Shown here piece by piece: positions 34,576 to 42,663 of a DNA stretch of 64,000 nucleotides (position 1 is the stretch's first letter; every line of letters starts with the position of its first letter). Origin of the DNA: CAYRNR01 sp964425605 (GTDB taxonomy: Bacteria; Myxococcota_A; UBA796; UBA9615; CAYRNR01); assembly GCA_964425605.1 (NCBI GenBank), contig CAYRNR010000026.1, forward strand, positions 1 through 64,000. Reading direction: 5' to 3'. The notes under the pieces were generated by a model that did not search any database, was not told the DNA's origin, and saw only the letters and a list, made by a program, of their open reading frames with translations. Made by a program: the position numbers and the translations under genes.

Positions 34576-36164
34576 GGGGCATCCTCCGGCAGGGGAAGTC
34601 TGAGGTCGTACACCAGATACCCATCATTGACATACGCCGGCGTCAGGTCCTGTCGCGCGTCCCGCACGGGCACGGGGATCAGCCAGGCCCGCTCCTGCAG
34701 GGCCAGCTGCTGCAGCGCGCGCGGCTCCTGGGCGGCGAACGCCGCCGCGGCCCGGCGCCCCACCGATCGATACCCGAGCCACTCGCCGGCCGGCGGCTCC
34801 CCTGCGATCACGTCCTCCCCGCACAGGTCGGCCAGGGCCTCGCGCCACTGCAGGGCCATGGCGCGGTCGAAGACCACCTCGCCGCCATCCTTGACCGTCA
34901 CCAGCAGCGGCAGCCCGCCCGCCGGCCGCACCCAGCCCATGCCCGTCGGCGGCACCATCAGCCGCTCACCGGGGCCGATGACCTCGCGCAGGGTGCGCAC
35001 CAGCTGCGCGGCGTCCCCGCCCGGCGCACGCCACTGCCAGACCCGCTCCTCGGACCGGCCCATCAATCGAGCCTCGCCGCCCAGCAGCAGCAGCACCAGC
35101 ACCCCGGCGCCGCAGGCCCTCCGCGCGACGCTCGGCCCCTCCAGGAGGTTCGCCAGCAGGCCCCCGGCGACCAGGTAGGCCAGCACGGCCAGCACGATCC
35201 AGGACTCCCACAGGTGCAGCCCGAGCAGTGGCGCCACCGGCAGCGGGCCGGCGACCAGGGTGCCCAGCAGCGGGCCGCAGATCAGCACGCCCAGCACGGC
35301 GCCGTGACAGCGGGTGCGGGTGACGCGGTCCGGGATCCAGCGCGACCCCAGCAGGTACAGCCCCAGCTGGAACGCGGCCACCGCCCAAACCCCCGCGGGC
35401 CAGCGACCGGGGAACAGGTGGTGGGGCATGCGCCAGCGCAGCACGTGCATCCACTCGGGATCCACCCACCAGGCGCCCGGGCCGCCGCGGTAGGCCACCA
35501 TCACCAGCAACGGCGCCGCGCACAGGGCGAATCCCAGCAGGGCCATGGGGAGCCGCCGCCGTTGACCGGCGTCGAGGACACCCACGGCCAGCACCGCCAG
35601 CAACGTGTGGGTCGCGGTGGACGCGTGGAGGTCGAAGGCCAGGCCGCAAACCGCCGCCGCCGGCACCACACGCCCCCGCAGGGCCAGCAACAGCGCCCAC
35701 AGCACCAGCGGATGACAGAAGGTGCGGTTGATCAACGACGGCTCGAAGGTGTGTACGTGCCCCGGACAGGCCCTGAACACCACCAGCAGCAGCGGGCCCA
35801 GCACCCAGGCCCACCGGCGCTGGAACAGGGTCTCGCCGATGCGCTGCAGCAGCGCGAAGGTGGCCACGAGGCAGCCCAGGTAGGCCACCAGGTAGAGTTC
35901 ATCGAGCCGATCCCACCCCAGGACGCGGACCAGCGGGACCTGGACGTGCCAGAACAGCGAGGCGTGGGCGTCGGCGTGGGTCGCCACCAGGTCCCCCCCA
36001 AGGGATCCGGGCTCCACCAGCCGCCGCAGCAGGGTCAGGTGGATGGTCTGGTCGGTGGTGCCGAACCGGTAGCCCTGGACCGCCACGGCCAGGACCGCCA
36101 GCGCCGGCGGGAGGGCCCACCGTTCCCAGGGTCGCGCGCTGTCGTGGTCCCGGTTCCCGCTCAC
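34572..36164 (-). CDS. Polytopic membrane protein of unknown function
   Basis: A 530-residue protein with about ten hydrophobic helices in the first 370 residues, then a hydrophilic C-terminal part of about 150 residues (EERVWQWRAPGGDAAQLVRT through DGYLVYDLRLPL). An N-terminal loop between helices 1 and 2 has FGTTDQTIHLTLLRRLVEP and HADAHASLFWHVQVPL, which resembles GT-C-type first loops but lacks a clear family signature. The start is GTG with no strong ribosome site. Shares an ATGA overlap with ogt downstream. Confidence 0.65.
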   Translation of the reverse strand: MSGNRDHDSARPWERWALPPALAVLAVAVQGYRFGTTDQTIHLTLLRRLVEPGSLGGDLVATHADAHASLFWHVQVPLVRVLGWDRLDELYLVAYLGCLVATFALLQRIGETLFQRRWAWVLGPLLLVVFRACPGHVHTFEPSLINRTFCHPLVLWALLLALRGRVVPAAAVCGLAFDLHASTATHTLLAVLAVGVLDAGQRRRLPMALLGFALCAAPLLVMVAYRGGPGAWWVDPEWMHVLRWRMPHHLFPGRWPAGVWAVAAFQLGLYLLGSRWIPDRVTRTRCHGAVLGVLICGPLLGTLVAGPLPVAPLLGLHLWESWIVLAVLAYLVAGGLLANLLEGPSVARRACGAGVLVLLLLGGEARLMGRSEERVWQWRAPGGDAAQLVRTLREVIGPGERLMVPPTGMGWVRPAGGLPLLVTVKDGGEVVFDRAMALQWREALADLCGEDVIAGEPPAGEWLGYRSVGRRAAAAFAAQEPRALQQLALQERAWLIPVPVRDARQDLTPAYVNDGYLVYDLRLPLPEDAP

Positions 36165-36341
36165 GGCACCAGGGTACGTTGTTCCGCGATTTCTTTGTTC
36201 TCGACCCCGCTCGGCGCGGTGATAAGATGACGGGCAGGTGGCACAGAACCCGTTGACGCAGGAGGTGAACGTTCTTCAATCGCTGACGCTCTGACGACCG
36301 CTCCCAGGTTCGCGCCACTGGCAGTGAGGAGGGCCCTAGCG

Positions 36342-36530
36342 ATGGATACGACCGTGGATGTGGTTTGCCCGTATTGCGGTGAGATCGTCACCGTGCGCGT
36401 GGAACTGGGCAGGCGAGTTCAGCACTACCATGAGGACTGTGAAGTCTGTAGCCGGCCGATCCAGGTGGATCTCAGGTTCGACCGGAACTACAACTACGAC
36501 GTCCAGGTGGGACGCTCCAGCGGACACTAG
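36342..36530 (+). CDS. CPXCG-type cysteine-rich small protein
   Basis: This 62-residue protein has two CxxC pairs, Cys9/Cys12 (VCPYCGE) and Cys33/Cys36 (HEDCEVCSRPIQV), matching the CPXCG family, presumed to bind zinc. The family usually has CQVCC, and here the final Cys is Ser. The function of the family is unknown. A GTG 18 bases upstream is possible, but the ATG at 36342 follows a GAGGAGG ribosome site. The gene is the last of a short stretch between a membrane-protein gene on the other strand and the sigma-54 region. Confidence 0.85.
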   Translation: MDTTVDVVCPYCGEIVTVRVELGRRVQHYHEDCEVCSRPIQVDLRFDRNYNYDVQVGRSSGH

Positions 36531-36602
36531 GCCGCGCTCGTCTCCGGAATCGATCCTCGACCCTGCGTCGGCGTACGCCGTCCGCGCCCTCCCTCCCCCC
36601 GA

Positions 36603-36615
36603 TGACAGATTGTCA
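36603..36615 (+). promoter_or_regulatory. Upstream dyad 1 (possible activator-binding site)
   Basis: TGACA-GAT-TGTCA is a perfect 5-bp dyad around three bases. It lies about 119-131 bp upstream of the start predicted from the sigma-54 promoter at 36707-36723, the range used by sigma-54 activators. A second, near-identical dyad follows 40 bp downstream. Confidence 0.6.
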
Positions 36616-36642
36616 AACCTTGCACGGTGGCCTCGGGACGTT

Positions 36643-36655
36643 TGACAGTTTGTCC
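36643..36655 (+). promoter_or_regulatory. Upstream dyad 2 (possible activator-binding site)
   Basis: TGACA-GTT-TGTCC repeats the dyad at 36603-36615 with one mismatch in the last base. Its centre is about 85 bp upstream of the predicted start. The two sites are 40 bp apart, close to four helical turns, so proteins on them could lie on nearly the same DNA face. Confidence 0.6.
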
Positions 36656-36706
36656 CCGCGAGGCGCCGTTTCCCCCCGTGAATGCAGCGATCTGGGCCGG
36701 TTTGGC

Positions 36707-36723
36707 CTGGCACGCTCCTTGCT
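36707..36723 (+). promoter_or_regulatory. Sigma-54 promoter (full consensus match)
   Basis: CTGGCACG-CTCC-TTGCT matches the sigma-54 consensus YTGGCACG-N4-TTGCW at every defined position, with GG at -24 and GC at -12. The start of the next gene is 30 bp past the -12 C, leaving a short leader containing GCGAGGAG. Two dyads at 36603-36615 and 36643-36655 are in the activator-site range. Confidence 0.82.
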
Positions 36724-36751
36724 ACTTTTTCCCGGCGAGGAGATCCGCGTC

Positions 36752-38635
36752 ATGTTGATTCGATGGATCGCACTTGTCACCTCGCTGGTGGTCGCGGCCT
36801 CGGCCCAGGCCCTGCCGGACGAGATCAAGGCCGAGTTCACCACGGGCAGCGGGCCCGTGGACGCCGCGTTCAGCGACAGCCACCGCCTCGGCGTGGTGGT
36901 CAACGCCGACGCCAGCACCCTGTCGCTGCTGGACACGGCACAGCCCGCGGACGGGCTGGTCACGATGTCGACCTGCAGCGATCCCGCGGCCGTGGAGTTC
37001 TCGGGCGACGCCTTCGTCCTGGCCTGCGGATCGGGCCTGATGGCGCGCTACTCGGTCTCCCTGGGTAGCTTCCCCGCCTCGCTGAGCTCCCTGACGGACA
37101 TCCAGCTGTCCCAGGACGTGGATCTGGTGGACCTCGCCATCGCCAGCGACGACGCCTGGGCGCTGACCAGCGACGGCTGGATCTTCCACGCCGACCTGGC
37201 CACCTCGGCCGAGACCACCGACTCGTACTACCCCATCGACCTGGCCGGCGAGGTCGGCGACGACGACGACGACGACAGCGCCTCGACCGCCACGGTGGAC
37301 GTGGTGGCCGGCGCGGCCTCGTCCGACGGTACGGCCCTGGTGGCGGCGCTGTCCGACGGCTGGCTCGTGGACGTGGAGCTGGGCCAGGAGATGTACACCG
37401 CCACCCACGTGGACACCGGCGAGCTGGATCTGGTGGACGTCGTGGGCGACGGGCCGTTCTACCTGCTGTCCTCGGACGGCACGGTGATGAGCTACGAGGC
37501 CGGCAGCCACGCCGTCGTGGTCTTGACGGCGGTGACCGCCGGCGCGGGCCTGGCGCTGATGGACGACGACGGCGCCGAGTTCCTGGTGGTCCTGGGTGAC
37601 GGCCAGCTGACCTACGTGGATCCCGGCAGCGGCGACGGCCAGGGCGCCGTGAGCGTGTCCTCGGGGACCGCGGCGGCCGCGGCCTCGGGCGACGGTTACC
37701 TCATGGCCGTGGACGGCGACGCGGACCTGGTCCAGGTGCTGGCGGACGTGCCGTGGGTGCGCATCCTCGACGCCCAGCCCGACCCGGTGGACCTCGAGGG
37801 CGACGTCACCTTGACCCTGACCAGCGACGTGGCGGGCACGTTGACGCTGCTGCTGGGCGGCGACATCGACGCCAGCGGCGCCGACCTGGAGCCCGACGTG
37901 GCCGAACTCGCCGCCGAGGAGGAGACCGACGTCACCTTCTCCGCCGCCTCGCTGGCCGACGGCGACTCCGTGATCTACGCCTTCGTCGAGGACGCCGACG
38001 GCGCCACGGGCCGGGCTGCGATCCAGCTGAGCACCGGCACCAACACCGAGATCTCCGCGCCCCAGGCCTTTGCCGTGGCCGCGGGCAACGCCAAGGTCAG
38101 CCTCACCTGGGCTCCGGTGACCGACTCCGACACCACCATCAGTCACTACCTGGTCTACTTCGGCGACGCGGACTTCGACCCCGCGGCCGGCGACCCGGGG
38201 TACTGCGAGGACGACGACGGCGAGCTGTGCTCCGGCTTCGAGGTCAGCTCCGGCACCACGGTGCTGGGCTGGATCGCCGACGCGGCCGACGACGACGACG
38301 ACTCGGCGAGCGACGACGACGACGACGACACGGCCTCGACGGACGACGACGACGACACCAGCGGCGACACCTCGGTGAGCACCACCGTGGATCCGCTGAC
38401 CAACGGCACGACCTACTACTTCGCCGTGGCCGCCGTGGACTCCAACGGCGACATGGGCGCGTTCACCGAGGTCCTGGCCGCCATGCCCCAGGAGACCGGC
38501 GGCGCGGCCTGGCTCGCCGGTGACCCTGGCGGATACGGATGTGACGGGTGTACCGTGAACGGAACGCCCACGGGAGAGATCGCTGCGCTGGGCCTGCTGC
38601 TGCTGCTGGGCGCCGTGCGACGGATCAAGAGGTGA
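36752..38635 (+). CDS. Secreted protein with FN3-like domain and MYXO-CTERM-like tail
   Basis: The 627-residue protein has a signal peptide (LIRWIALVTSLVVAASAQA), an N-terminal region of about 330 residues with repeated beta-propeller-like strands, a middle beta domain (LDAQPDPVDLEGDVTL), and an FN3-like domain (FAVAAGNAKVSLTWAPVTDS; TYYFAVAAVDSNGD) interrupted by an Asp-rich loop. The C-terminus, GYGCDGC then IAALGLLLLLGAV and RRIKR, has the Cys-helix-basic layout of the MYXO-CTERM sorting signal, implying processing and lipid anchoring at the surface. Transcription appears to be from the sigma-54 promoter. A beta-barrel gene follows after 5 bp. Confidence 0.8.
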   Translation: MLIRWIALVTSLVVAASAQALPDEIKAEFTTGSGPVDAAFSDSHRLGVVVNADASTLSLLDTAQPADGLVTMSTCSDPAAVEFSGDAFVLACGSGLMARYSVSLGSFPASLSSLTDIQLSQDVDLVDLAIASDDAWALTSDGWIFHADLATSAETTDSYYPIDLAGEVGDDDDDDSASTATVDVVAGAASSDGTALVAALSDGWLVDVELGQEMYTATHVDTGELDLVDVVGDGPFYLLSSDGTVMSYEAGSHAVVVLTAVTAGAGLALMDDDGAEFLVVLGDGQLTYVDPGSGDGQGAVSVSSGTAAAAASGDGYLMAVDGDADLVQVLADVPWVRILDAQPDPVDLEGDVTLTLTSDVAGTLTLLLGGDIDASGADLEPDVAELAAEEETDVTFSAASLADGDSVIYAFVEDADGATGRAAIQLSTGTNTEISAPQAFAVAAGNAKVSLTWAPVTDSDTTISHYLVYFGDADFDPAAGDPGYCEDDDGELCSGFEVSSGTTVLGWIADAADDDDDSASDDDDDDTASTDDDDDTSGDTSVSTTVDPLTNGTTYYFAVAAVDSNGDMGAFTEVLAAMPQETGGAAWLAGDPGGYGCDGCTVNGTPTGEIAALGLLLLLGAVRRIKR

Positions 38636-38640
38636 CGAAG

Positions 38641-39327
38641 ATGACGTTCAAGCGCACCCTCGCGGCCCTGGTGATCGCCGGGGCCCTGCTCGCCCCGTTC
38701 ACCGCCTCGGCGGCCATCGTCAACGAGCCCGACGAGAGCCCCAAGTGGCTCACCACCGGCCTCACGGCCACTTTCTGGTTCCCCGGCTCGGACAACACCA
38801 ACTTCACGCGTGTGTACGACGGCGGCGCCAAGACCATCTGGAAGCTGCACTTCGGCATCGTGCCCATCGCGCGCTACGTCCAGCTCGAGTTCGGCTTCAA
38901 CATCGGCTTCGCCCAGAACGCCGGCCACCAGGTGGGCGTCTCCAGCGACGAGTCCTCGGGCGAGAACGTGATGATGACGCTCACGCCGCTGCAGTGGGGC
39001 TTCCGCCTCGGCATCGATCCGATGGAGGAGTGGCCCGTGGTCCCCTTCGGCCTGCTCGGCTGGGACTACATCCTGTGGAAGGAGCACACATCGACCGACG
39101 AGCTCAGCGGCGGCAAGGGCGCGTGGCACTACGGCTTCGGCCTGGCCTTCCTGCTGGACCGCGTCGAGCCCCTGCGCGCCGGCCGCAACGACGCCAGCAG
39201 CGGCCTCAACGACGCGTTCTTCGTCGTGGACATGACCAAGATCGACTACCTGCCCGACTGGCAGTCCGACAGCGCCCTGGACCTGACCGGGTGGCAGCTG
39301 TCGGTGGGATTGAAGCTGGATTTCTGA
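38641..39327 (+). CDS. Outer-membrane beta-barrel protein (MXAN_2562-like)
   Basis: The 228-residue protein has a signal peptide (LAALVIAGALLAPFTASAA) and alternating amphipathic strands ending in an aromatic C-terminal residue (WQLSVGLKLDF), as outer-membrane barrels do. Segments such as LQWGFRLGIDPMEEWPVVPF and YGFGLAFLLDRVEPLRA resemble the MXAN_2562 family of myxobacterial outer-membrane barrels; that match is from memory. It starts 5 bp after the MYXO-CTERM gene and shares its sigma-54 promoter, so the two proteins may work together. Confidence 0.75.
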   Translation: MTFKRTLAALVIAGALLAPFTASAAIVNEPDESPKWLTTGLTATFWFPGSDNTNFTRVYDGGAKTIWKLHFGIVPIARYVQLEFGFNIGFAQNAGHQVGVSSDESSGENVMMTLTPLQWGFRLGIDPMEEWPVVPFGLLGWDYILWKEHTSTDELSGGKGAWHYGFGLAFLLDRVEPLRAGRNDASSGLNDAFFVVDMTKIDYLPDWQSDSALDLTGWQLSVGLKLDF

Positions 39328-39330
39328 CGG

Positions 39331-39690
39331 CTACTCGGCCGCGCCCTCGATCGCGGCCCGGACCACCTCCCAGTCCGATCCACGCCCCACCAGCGCGCTG
39401 GCCAGCGCCTTGTCCTCACCCTTGCGGTGGATCTTGCGGCCGCGGATCTCGAGCGCGGCGAGCGACGGATAGGTGTGGGTCTTCATCGTCATCCCCAGGA
39501 GGTTTCGCATCTCGATGCGATCGTCGTGGACGACGAACATCGGCTGGACGGTGATGCCCAGGCCGATGGCGAGGTTCATGACTCCGAGCAGCAGCAGGTG
39601 GAGGCCCCCCAGCGCCAGGCCCGTGAACAGGATGAACACAGCGCAGGCGAGGATCAGGACGCCGAAGGCGAGGTGGAAACGAACGCGCAT
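39331..39690 (-). CDS. Small membrane protein with PH-like domain
   Basis: The 119-residue protein has two N-terminal transmembrane helices (GVLILACAVFILFTGLALGG and LHLLLLGVMNLAIGLGI), followed by a cytosolic beta-rich domain of about 65 residues (MFVVHDDRIEMRNLLGMTMK; ALEIRGRKIHRKGED) similar to bacterial PH-type domains. The family is not recognised. It lies 9 bp downstream of the Asp-rich lipoprotein gene and converges on the barrel gene. Confidence 0.65.
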   Translation of the reverse strand: MRVRFHLAFGVLILACAVFILFTGLALGGLHLLLLGVMNLAIGLGITVQPMFVVHDDRIEMRNLLGMTMKTHTYPSLAALEIRGRKIHRKGEDKALASALVGRGSDWEVVRAAIEGAAE

Positions 39691-39699
39691 GGGCCCCTC

Positions 39700-40503
39700 C
39701 TAGCTCCCCATCTGCACCGGCACCCCGTCGTACGCGAACACCAGGTTCCGGATGTACTTGTCCACCGCCGAGTCGTCCACCAGGATGATGATGATCACGT
39801 TCTGGACGCCGGCCTGCAGCACGCCGGTGTTGCCGTCGATGTCGGTGCTCAGGTCGAACACCCCGTTGGACTCGTTGAGCTTCATGAACCCGATGATGTG
39901 CGCGTTGACCATCACCTCGATGCCGTCGTCCACCGAGCCCACGGTGATGGTCCAGTCGCCGGTGTACTGGGCCGAGTAGGTCAGGTAGGCCATGGCATAG
40001 GTGAAGGTGGCGAACTCGTAGGTGGCGAGGGTGGAGGAGCCTTCGTAGCTGAACTCGTCCTGCAGGTACGACGGGTCGAGGTTGGTGTGGTCGATGATGT
40101 GCTGCTCGATCAGGCCGAAGGCCTGCTGGTGGCCCTGGGTGGGTTCGAGCAGGCCGTGGCCCCCCGACGGCTCGTACCAGTACAGGTCCTCGTCACCGTG
40201 GTGGTCCACCACGAACTGGGGGTTGGAGGTGGTCTCGTAGGCGATGCCGTCGTCGTAGACGTACCAGCCGATGACCACGTCCTCGAGATCGGGGGGCTCG
40301 GCGTCGTCGTCCCCGGCGTCGTCGTCCCCGGCGTCGTCGTCCCCGGCGTCGTCGTCGCTCGCGTCGTCGTCGCCAGCGTCGTCATCTCCGAGATCGTCGT
40401 CGTCCGCGCCCGTGTCGTCGTCCCCGTGGCCCAGATCGTACTCGTTGCAGCCCAGGGCGACGGCCAGCGCCGCCAGCGCCGCCAACGTCCATCGCAGTTT
40501 CAT
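39700..40503 (-). CDS. Asp-rich lipoprotein, beta-rich passenger
   Basis: The 267-residue protein has a lipobox (VALGC, Cys19), then about 45 residues built of a five-residue repeat Gly-Asp-Asp-Asp-Ala, and a beta-rich domain (EDVVIGWYVYDDGIAYETTS; AQYTGDWTITVGSVDDGIEV; NVIIIILVDDSAV). The last part, with DWTITVGSVDDGIEVMVNAH, reads like a galactose-binding or PA14-like module. The start overlaps the upstream stop as ATGA with GGGAGAACC as ribosome site, so it is translated with the 449-residue protein. Confidence 0.75.
   Translation of the reverse strand: MKLRWTLAALAALAVALGCNEYDLGHGDDDTGADDDDLGDDDAGDDDASDDDAGDDDAGDDDAGDDDAEPPDLEDVVIGWYVYDDGIAYETTSNPQFVVDHHGDEDLYWYEPSGGHGLLEPTQGHQQAFGLIEQHIIDHTNLDPSYLQDEFSYEGSSTLATYEFATFTYAMAYLTYSAQYTGDWTITVGSVDDGIEVMVNAHIIGFMKLNESNGVFDLSTDIDGNTGVLQAGVQNVIIIILVDDSAVDKYIRNLVFAYDGVPVQMGS
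40301..40390 (-). repeat. 15-bp tandem repeats coding an Asp-rich linker
   Basis: Six consecutive 15-bp units, the first three identical (plus strand GCGTCGTCGTCCCCG), encode Gly-Asp-Asp-Asp-Ala on the minus strand. The unit differs in length from the 21-bp repeat at 30466-30590, so the linkers of the two lipoproteins expanded independently. Confidence 0.85.
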
Positions 40504-41849
40504 GGTTCTCCCCTCTCGCCCGTGCCCGTGCCCGTGCCCGTGCCCGTTTCTGAAGCATACAGCCCGGTCCGCTGTTGCTGACACCCGTTGATCCAGACCT
40601 CGAAGTGGTACCCCTCGGTGCTCTCGCGCCGCGCCGGGTCCGGGACGAAGGGGAGGATCAGGTGGAAGTCCCCCACCTCGTCGGCGGGGATCTCGTACAC
40701 GGACTGCAGGTTCTCGGTGTCGAACCAGTAGCGGATCTTGCGCTCGAGGCGCACGGTCACCTCGGCGGCCGCGCCGGCCAGGGGTTTGGTCAGCAGCAGG
40801 TGAGCCTCCATGGGCTCGCCCCAGGCCAGCTGGGCTACGCGCTGGGCGCCGTGGACCAGATAGAAGTCGCCGACCTCGGCCACGCGGCCCACCGGCCGTG
40901 TGACGAGCTCCTCGAGCAGTTCCTCGTCGAAGGTGCACCGCACGCGCAACGAGCGCACGCCCGCGGGCACGGCTATCTCCACCTTGACCACACCGGTGGA
41001 GGTCCCCTCCTCGGCGCCGGCACCGGAGAGATCCAGGGCCACGGGGTGCTCGATCAGCGCGAGCTGCGAGCCGCTGCTGTCGTCGGTGACCTCCACCAGG
41101 AACGTGCCCTGGACCGCGCGGGGATCCTCGTGGCCGTTCTTGGCCAGCAGGGTGGCCAGGAACCGCGCGCCCTCGTCCGGTCCCCTGCAGCCCAGATCCT
41201 CGGCGGGGCGGGTGAGGCTGGACAGCTCCACGTCGTCCAGGATCAACGAGCTTCGCAGCAACGTGCGGTAGGGATCATCGTAGGAGAACGCGCCGCCGCG
41301 TCGCTGCAGGGCCATCACCACGGTGTGGCCGTCGTCGGACAGGGTGGGCGCGGCAGGCTCCGGGCCGCGCAACGCCTCGGCCAGCGCGTCCTCGAGCAGG
41401 GTCGGCAGGGCTCCCTCCTCACATTCGATGCACTGCCGGCTGACCGTGGCCAGGGTCTCGGCGTCGGGACAGCCCACCACCTGGACGGTGACCACGTAGG
41501 TGTCCCCGAGGCGGCCCACCTCGCCGCTGAGCAACAGATCCGCGCCACGGCTGGCCGCAGCACGCGCCAGGCAGTCCTCGTCGCGGCAGCCGGCGTCCGG
41601 CCCGGCGTCCACGGTGCGAAGCAGCTCACCGTGGGCCACGAACCGCCCGCCGGCGGCCAGCTCCATGGCCATCCCCTCGGCCACGCCCGTGAGGATCGCG
41701 GCGGTGGTGGGCGCCACCTCGAGGGCGCCGAAGGGCGCCACCGCGATGCCCGGCACCGGGCCGTCTTCGGCGGCGGACGCGGCAAGGGAGCCGCACGACA
41801 GCACCAGCGAGGACAACAGCGGCAACCAGTGTGGGACCAGGCGAGACAT
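40500..41849 (-). CDS. Exported protein with TolB/CsgG-like N-terminal domain
   Basis: A 449-residue exported protein; the N-terminus (LLSSLVLSCGSLAASAAED) could be processed at Cys19 as a lipoprotein or after AASAA. The first domain, IAVAPFGALEVAPTTAAILT and LLLSGEVGRLGDTYVVTVQV, has the pattern of TolB/CsgG-type lipoprotein domains; two CxxC-like pairs occur (GCRDEDC; QCIECEE). A middle and C-terminal beta region follow. The C-terminus ends in a Thr-Gly repeat encoded by a pure hexanucleotide repeat. The TGA stop overlaps the next ATG. Confidence 0.7.
   Translation of the reverse strand: MSRLVPHWLPLLSSLVLSCGSLAASAAEDGPVPGIAVAPFGALEVAPTTAAILTGVAEGMAMELAAGGRFVAHGELLRTVDAGPDAGCRDEDCLARAAASRGADLLLSGEVGRLGDTYVVTVQVVGCPDAETLATVSRQCIECEEGALPTLLEDALAEALRGPEPAAPTLSDDGHTVVMALQRRGGAFSYDDPYRTLLRSSLILDDVELSSLTRPAEDLGCRGPDEGARFLATLLAKNGHEDPRAVQGTFLVEVTDDSSGSQLALIEHPVALDLSGAGAEEGTSTGVVKVEIAVPAGVRSLRVRCTFDEELLEELVTRPVGRVAEVGDFYLVHGAQRVAQLAWGEPMEAHLLLTKPLAGAAAEVTVRLERKIRYWFDTENLQSVYEIPADEVGDFHLILPFVPDPARRESTEGYHFEVWINGCQQQRTGLYASETGTGTGTGTGERGEP
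40518..40547 (-). repeat. Hexanucleotide microsatellite at the end of the 449-residue protein gene
   Basis: Five identical units of GCCCGT (plus strand) encode alternating Thr-Gly near the C-terminus of the protein at 40500-41849. Identical units suggest active slippage; changes of whole units would keep the frame and only lengthen the tail just ahead of the coupled lipoprotein start. Confidence 0.88.
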
Positions 41850-41878
41850 CTGCGAGCCAGTCTACCGGTCGGGCGGGC

Positions 41879-41908
41879 TTGAGACACCCCTGCGAGGGGG
41901 GGTAGGAT
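41879..41908 (+). promoter_or_regulatory. Probable promoter for the 218-residue protein and M48 genes
   Basis: TTGAGA (41879-41884), an 18-bp spacer and TAGGAT (41903-41908) form a reasonable sigma-70-type promoter in the 119-bp divergent region. The first gene starts 61 bp downstream with a GCGAGGAGA ribosome site. Confidence 0.5.
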
Positions 41909-41968
41909 CTCCTCTGGGTGGAAGGCGAGGGTGGGGGGGCTCAACCCACGCGCCGCGAGGAGACGCTG

Positions 41969-42625
41969 ATGGACCTTACGGTCCTGTTCGAGGAGTTCTG
42001 CCGATCCATCGTCCGCGCCAAGGGGCTCGACCTCGAGGAGCGCAAGGGCAACTGGACCAGTGCGGTCAAGAAATCCTTCGAGCGCCTCGGCGAGCGCCAC
42101 GGGTTCGCGCCGTTCCTCAACGACAACCGCCGCAAGTCGGGTTCCTACCTGTGGGACGTGGCGTGGTGCGTCGAGGACCGCGTGCGCCCCCGCACGCCGC
42201 CGTCCGGCGCGGGCATCCCCGGGCTGACCTTCCCCAAGAAGCCGTACCGGCGTCTGGCCCTGGCGGCCCAGGTGGAGTGGGGGCGGCCGGGGCAGCGGGC
42301 CCGCACCGCGGTGTACCGCCGCAACCTCGAGGAGGTCTTCCGCGACTTCTACAAGCTGCTCGACGCCAAGAGCCAGACCAAGGTGATGATCTACTCCTCG
42401 TGGCAGTTCCCCAACCAGGGGGGGCCCACAGGGGACTTCGTCAGCGGATTCGAGCGCCTGCTGTCCGACTACACCAACCACATCGCCGCCGAGCAGTACC
42501 TGTTCATCGAGTTCAACGACACGGGGCGGACCATCCACGGCTACCAGTGCAAGATCCCGCGGCGTGGGCCGCGCCACTTCAATCTCCGCTCGGTGGGTCA
42601 CCACGGTTATCCGAGGACCTGGTAG
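41969..42625 (+). CDS. Protein of unknown function, possible PD-(D/E)XK-like fold
   Basis: The 218-residue cytosolic protein is not recognised. The segments SGSYLWDVAW, LALAAQVEWG and VFRDFYKLLDAKSQTKVMIY follow a strand-Asp, strand-(x)VE pattern seen in PD-(D/E)XK nuclease-like domains, with a Gln where one acidic residue might be. This is a weak suggestion only. A start 51 bases further upstream has no ribosome site, whereas GAGGAGA lies before the ATG at 41969. The M48 peptidase gene follows after 38 bp. Confidence 0.6.
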   Translation: MDLTVLFEEFCRSIVRAKGLDLEERKGNWTSAVKKSFERLGERHGFAPFLNDNRRKSGSYLWDVAWCVEDRVRPRTPPSGAGIPGLTFPKKPYRRLALAAQVEWGRPGQRARTAVYRRNLEEVFRDFYKLLDAKSQTKVMIYSSWQFPNQGGPTGDFVSGFERLLSDYTNHIAAEQYLFIEFNDTGRTIHGYQCKIPRRGPRHFNLRSVGHHGYPRTW

Positions 42626-42663
42626 GCCGCCGGCGACACCCTCTGAATCGCCCGGAGGCGGCC

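Noticed and set aside
36165..36341. tRNA or small RNA in the gap before the CPXCG gene
   Set aside because: No cloverleaf or strong stem-loop with a promoter was found by eye; only weak sigma-70-like words.
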